From Pedobacter sp. UBA1951 (GTDB lineage Bacteria; Bacteroidota; Bacteroidia; Sphingobacteriales; Sphingobacteriaceae), in the NCBI GenBank assembly GCA_002336465.1, contig DDEP01000225.1, positions 3,081 to 11,652 of the forward strand: DNA of 8,572 nt. Direction: 5' to 3'. Under the pieces are notes generated by a model, which did no database searches, was not told the DNA's origin, and was given only the letters and a program-made list of their open reading frames with translations. Position numbers and translations under genes: made by a program. Below, in pieces: positions 6,603 through 8,572 of this stretch (position 1 is its first letter; each line of letters opens with the position of its first letter).

Positions 6603-7303
6603 TGAAATACAATCCGACTAAAAAGATATTAATCCTGGTAACCATATTGTTGGTGCCAGGATTTTTATATTATTTACTACAGGAAAAAGGAAAAAATCGC
6701 TATAGACCTTTGCCTATTTTTGGGCCAAAAGAAGTAGCCTCTACTTTTCACTCTGTAAAAGGTAAACAAATTCCCGATACGATTTACCATACCATTGATG
6801 ATTTTAAATTCATCAATCAAAACTCAGAAACGGTAAGCTGGAAAAATTTTACCGATAAGATTTTAGTGGTTAATCTATTTTATACCAAAGCAAGTGGCAA
6901 TGGTTTGGAAATTACAAACAAGTATCTTAAAGATATTTATAAGGAATTTCAAAAGAACCATCTTATACATTTTGTAAACCTGAGTATAGATTACTTGAAT
7001 GACAAGCCCGAAGATTTGGTTAACTATGCAAAAACTTTTGGCCTGAATGATAAAAAGATAGATTTATTGACGGGAGACAGTACACAGGTTAAACAGTTTG
7101 TTAGAAACGGATTGAGATTAGACGCTTTTTATAATGTATCAGAAGGGAAATTTGTGTACAACAATATGTTTGTTCTGATTGATACCAAACATAGAGTTAG
7201 AGGATATTACGAAGCAACCAGTAAAGAAGCGGTTTCAAAACTGGAAGACGAAATTAAAGTATTGATAGCTGAGGAACTCAGAAACGTTAAAGACGGTAGA
7301 TAA
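6602..7303 (+). CDS. SCO1/SenC-family protein lacking all copper ligands
   Basis: SCO proteins are membrane-anchored thioredoxin-fold copper chaperones that load or reduce the CuA site of CoxB. This 233-residue protein has an N-terminal anchor (about 8-26) and a periplasmic domain that keeps the family pattern: IPDTIYHTIDDFKF (57-70), the strand KILVVNLFYT (86-95), VNLSIDYLNDKPEDL (125-139), LLTGD (155-159) and MFVLIDTKHRVRGYY (189-203). The CxxxC motif that should follow LFYT reads Ala97-Ser-Gly-Asn-Gly101, the partner His position eight residues before Asp194 is Tyr186, and the whole protein contains no cysteine. The frame is intact and 1-base overlaps couple it to both neighbours, so it looks translated rather than decayed. 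Canonical copper binding or thiol chemistry is not possible at this site. It may be a structural or regulatory homologue working beside another SCO elsewhere. Family assignment is from motif order, not a search. Confidence 0.87.
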   Translation: MKYNPTKKILILVTILLVPGFLYYLLQEKGKNRYRPLPIFGPKEVASTFHSVKGKQIPDTIYHTIDDFKFINQNSETVSWKNFTDKILVVNLFYTKASGNGLEITNKYLKDIYKEFQKNHLIHFVNLSIDYLNDKPEDLVNYAKTFGLNDKKIDLLTGDSTQVKQFVRNGLRLDAFYNVSEGKFVYNNMFVLIDTKHRVRGYYEATSKEAVSKLEDEIKVLIAEELRNVKDGR

Positions 7304-7851
7304 TGATTGAAACAAGTAATAATATAGAGCAAAAATATAACAAGTGGATTGTTGTTTTATCTATAGCTATACCTCTGGTTGTAGCTTTACTATTTGGGGT
7401 TAACCTGCGTAAAATGGGTTATGATGTAAAACCGCTTACATTTTTGCCCCCTATTTACGCTACTATTAATGGAGTTACAGCTATAGTACTTGTATGGGCG
7501 GTTTGGGCAGTTAAAAATGGTAAACGTACATTGCACGAACGTTTAATGAAATTAGCCATTACCTTATCGGTATTGTTTTTAGGTATGTACGTAGCATATC
7601 ATATGACATCAGAGTCTACAAAGTATGGTGGAGAAGGTATTTTACGGTACATTTATTTCTTTATTCTTATTACGCATATCTGCCTTTCGGTAGTTATTAT
7701 ACCCTTTGTACTGGTTACATATGTAAGGGCGTTGGCACAAAATTTTGACAGGCATAAGAAACTGGCAAGGATTACTTATCCCCTTTGGTTGTATGTTGCT
7801 GTAACAGGAGTTGTCGTGTATCTGATGATTTCGCCTTATTATAGTCATTGA
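7303..7851 (+). CDS. DUF420 family membrane protein (YozB/CtaM-like)
   Basis: A 182-residue integral membrane protein with five hydrophobic segments (about 15-33, 50-70, 81-101, 116-137 and 157-176). It fits DUF420, the family of Bacillus YozB; the Staphylococcus aureus relative CtaM is required for aa3-type oxidase function. Regularly placed histidines are His78 (LHERLM), His100 (VAYHMTS), His125 (ITHICLSV) and His151 (RHKKLAR), and the last helix contains the family-like ITYPLWLYVAVTGVVVYLM. These histidines could bind heme or metal, but that is inference. Its ATG overlaps the SCO stop by one base, so the two are probably made together, and its place at the end of the oxidase operon supports an assembly role. 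No clear terminator follows it. Confidence 0.88.
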   Translation: MIETSNNIEQKYNKWIVVLSIAIPLVVALLFGVNLRKMGYDVKPLTFLPPIYATINGVTAIVLVWAVWAVKNGKRTLHERLMKLAITLSVLFLGMYVAYHMTSESTKYGGEGILRYIYFFILITHICLSVVIIPFVLVTYVRALAQNFDRHKKLARITYPLWLYVAVTGVVVYLMISPYYSH

Positions 7852-7965
7852 TCAATAAGCCTCTGCACATTCAGAATAAAATTCACCTTATAATTTTGTA
7901 AAATTTCTGCGGCATAGTTGCTATAATTCTTATATTAGGATTCACCAAAGCAGAAAACCTTCAGA
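7852..7965 (+). other. Intergenic region between the oxidase operon and the sigma factor gene
   Basis: This 114-base AT-rich spacer has no GC-rich hairpin with a T-tract, so no standard terminator closes the oxidase operon. It holds overlapping AT-only arms (AAAATT 7878-7883, AATTTT 7892-7897, AAAATT 7900-7905) that can pair in two mutually exclusive ways. A weak Bacteroidota-style promoter is possible: TTTTG at 7894-7898 and TATAATTC at 7922-7929, spaced 23 bases apart, but the -7 element departs from TAnnTTTG at two positions. An 8-bp inverted repeat (CTCTGCAC 7861-7868, GTGCAGAG 7966-7973) flanks most of the spacer, with its right arm on the GTG start of the next gene. Confidence 0.35.
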
Positions 7966-8562
7966 GTGCAGAGAACAGAGACGGTAGAAAATATAGAGCG
8001 AATGCTAGATAAAGGCCATGTAGTTGCCTTTACGGATTTCTACACGCAGTTTTTTAAAAAGCTACTTATTGAAAGTGATAAATATGTAAAAGATATTCAG
8101 GTTGCCGAAGAAATTGTGCAGGATGTCTTTGTGAGGATTTGGGAACGATCTGAAGACTTAAGTCAGATCAAATCTATTAAATCGTATTTATACCGTTCTG
8201 TAATTAATCTTTCAATCAATTATATCAATCGGCAGAAAAACTTGGAACAGCATCACCAGAAAATTGTGAACGAGTTTACCGAAGAACAAGCAGAAGTGAT
8301 GGATGAAGAGAATGAACTAATTGTAATGTTGTTTGATGAGATTGAAAAATTACCTTCAAAATGTCGTGAAATCTTTAAAATGAACAGGTTTGAAAAGCTA
8401 AAATACAAGGAAATAGCTTTAAAACTAGATTTGTCTGAACGTACGGTTGAGAATCATATAGCCAATGCTTTAAAAATACTGAGAGACGCAATGTTAGGTA
8501 ACCAGAAAAATTATTCTACTTCTTCTCATCTTAAAATTTTAAGACTTTTATCTTTTCTTTAA
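7966..8562 (+). CDS. ECF-type RNA polymerase sigma-70 factor
   Basis: An extracytoplasmic-function sigma factor of 198 residues that would direct RNA polymerase to a specific promoter set. Region 2 covers about 20-92 (AFTDFYTQFF, then VAEEIVQDVFVRIWE at 46-60 and IKSYLYRSVINLSINYINRQ at 71-90). A Glu/Gln-rich linker follows, then region 4 at about 120-177, with the helix-turn-helix YKEIALKLDLSERTVENHI at 147-165. The arrangement resembles the sigma factors greatly expanded in Bacteroidota, which usually sit beside a FecR-type anti-sigma gene and a SusC/SusD-like pair; any such partner would lie past the right edge. The start is uncertain: GTG at 7966 gives 12 residues ahead of the internal ATG at 8002, and the longer form better matches the usual region 2 N-terminus. 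It probably is not part of the oxidase operon, and its targets cannot be inferred here. Confidence 0.9.
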   Translation: MQRTETVENIERMLDKGHVVAFTDFYTQFFKKLLIESDKYVKDIQVAEEIVQDVFVRIWERSEDLSQIKSIKSYLYRSVINLSINYINRQKNLEQHHQKIVNEFTEEQAEVMDEENELIVMLFDEIEKLPSKCREIFKMNRFEKLKYKEIALKLDLSERTVENHIANALKILRDAMLGNQKNYSTSSHLKILRLLSFL

Positions 8563-8572
8563 AAAAAATAAA

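Noticed and set aside
7878..7905. AT-only hairpin arms after the DUF420 gene as a terminator
   Set aside because: The stems have no G-C pairs, two pairings compete, and no T-tract follows, so a terminator call is not supported.
8530..8543. 14-base perfect palindrome CTTAAAATTTTAAG near the end of the sigma gene
   Set aside because: It lies within the coding frame, is A/T-only apart from its ends, and can arise easily in this composition.

Overview
The window is a cytochrome c oxidase (aa3-type, A1-family heme-copper oxidase) operon from an AT-rich bacterium, most likely a member of the Bacteroidota close to Pedobacter/Sphingobacteriaceae. The grounds are the gene order, the Bacteroidota-style CoxA C-terminus and enlarged CtaA loop, the lack of Shine-Dalgarno sequences before every gene, and an ECF sigma factor of the kind common in that phylum. 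The genus is a guess from family knowledge, not from a search. All ten supported genes are on the plus strand.

Layout: coxB (subunit II, cut off by the left window edge), coxA (subunit I), a 77-base gap holding a strong RNA structure, ctaA (heme A synthase), ctaB (heme O synthase), two tandem subunit III genes, a small subunit IV gene, a SCO-family gene, a DUF420 membrane-protein gene, then a 114-base gap and an ECF sigma factor gene ending 10 bases before the right edge. From coxB to the DUF420 gene the spacings are 21, 77, 10, 5, 32, 23, -1 and -1 bases, so these nine genes probably form one transcription unit, possibly continuing upstream into alternative complex III genes that would lie outside the window. 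The sigma gene is probably a separate unit.

How the parts work together: CoxA/B with the subunit III and IV proteins make the proton-pumping terminal oxidase. CtaB and CtaA convert heme B to heme O and then heme A for CoxA. SCO and DUF420 proteins belong to families linked to oxidase assembly and metal loading.

The catalytic core of CoxA is intact, but several accessory metal or cofactor positions are altered. The SCO protein has no cysteine at all and lacks all three expected copper ligands. CtaA has Asn where a heme-ligand His normally sits. CoxB has Lys in place of the usual Glu in the CuA/Mg loop. The coxA-ctaA gap can fold into a 13-bp hairpin plus an interlocking 8-bp helix with H-type pseudoknot geometry. 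The cysteine-free SCO and this RNA structure are the two observations most worth following up; otherwise the region is a conventional respiratory operon.
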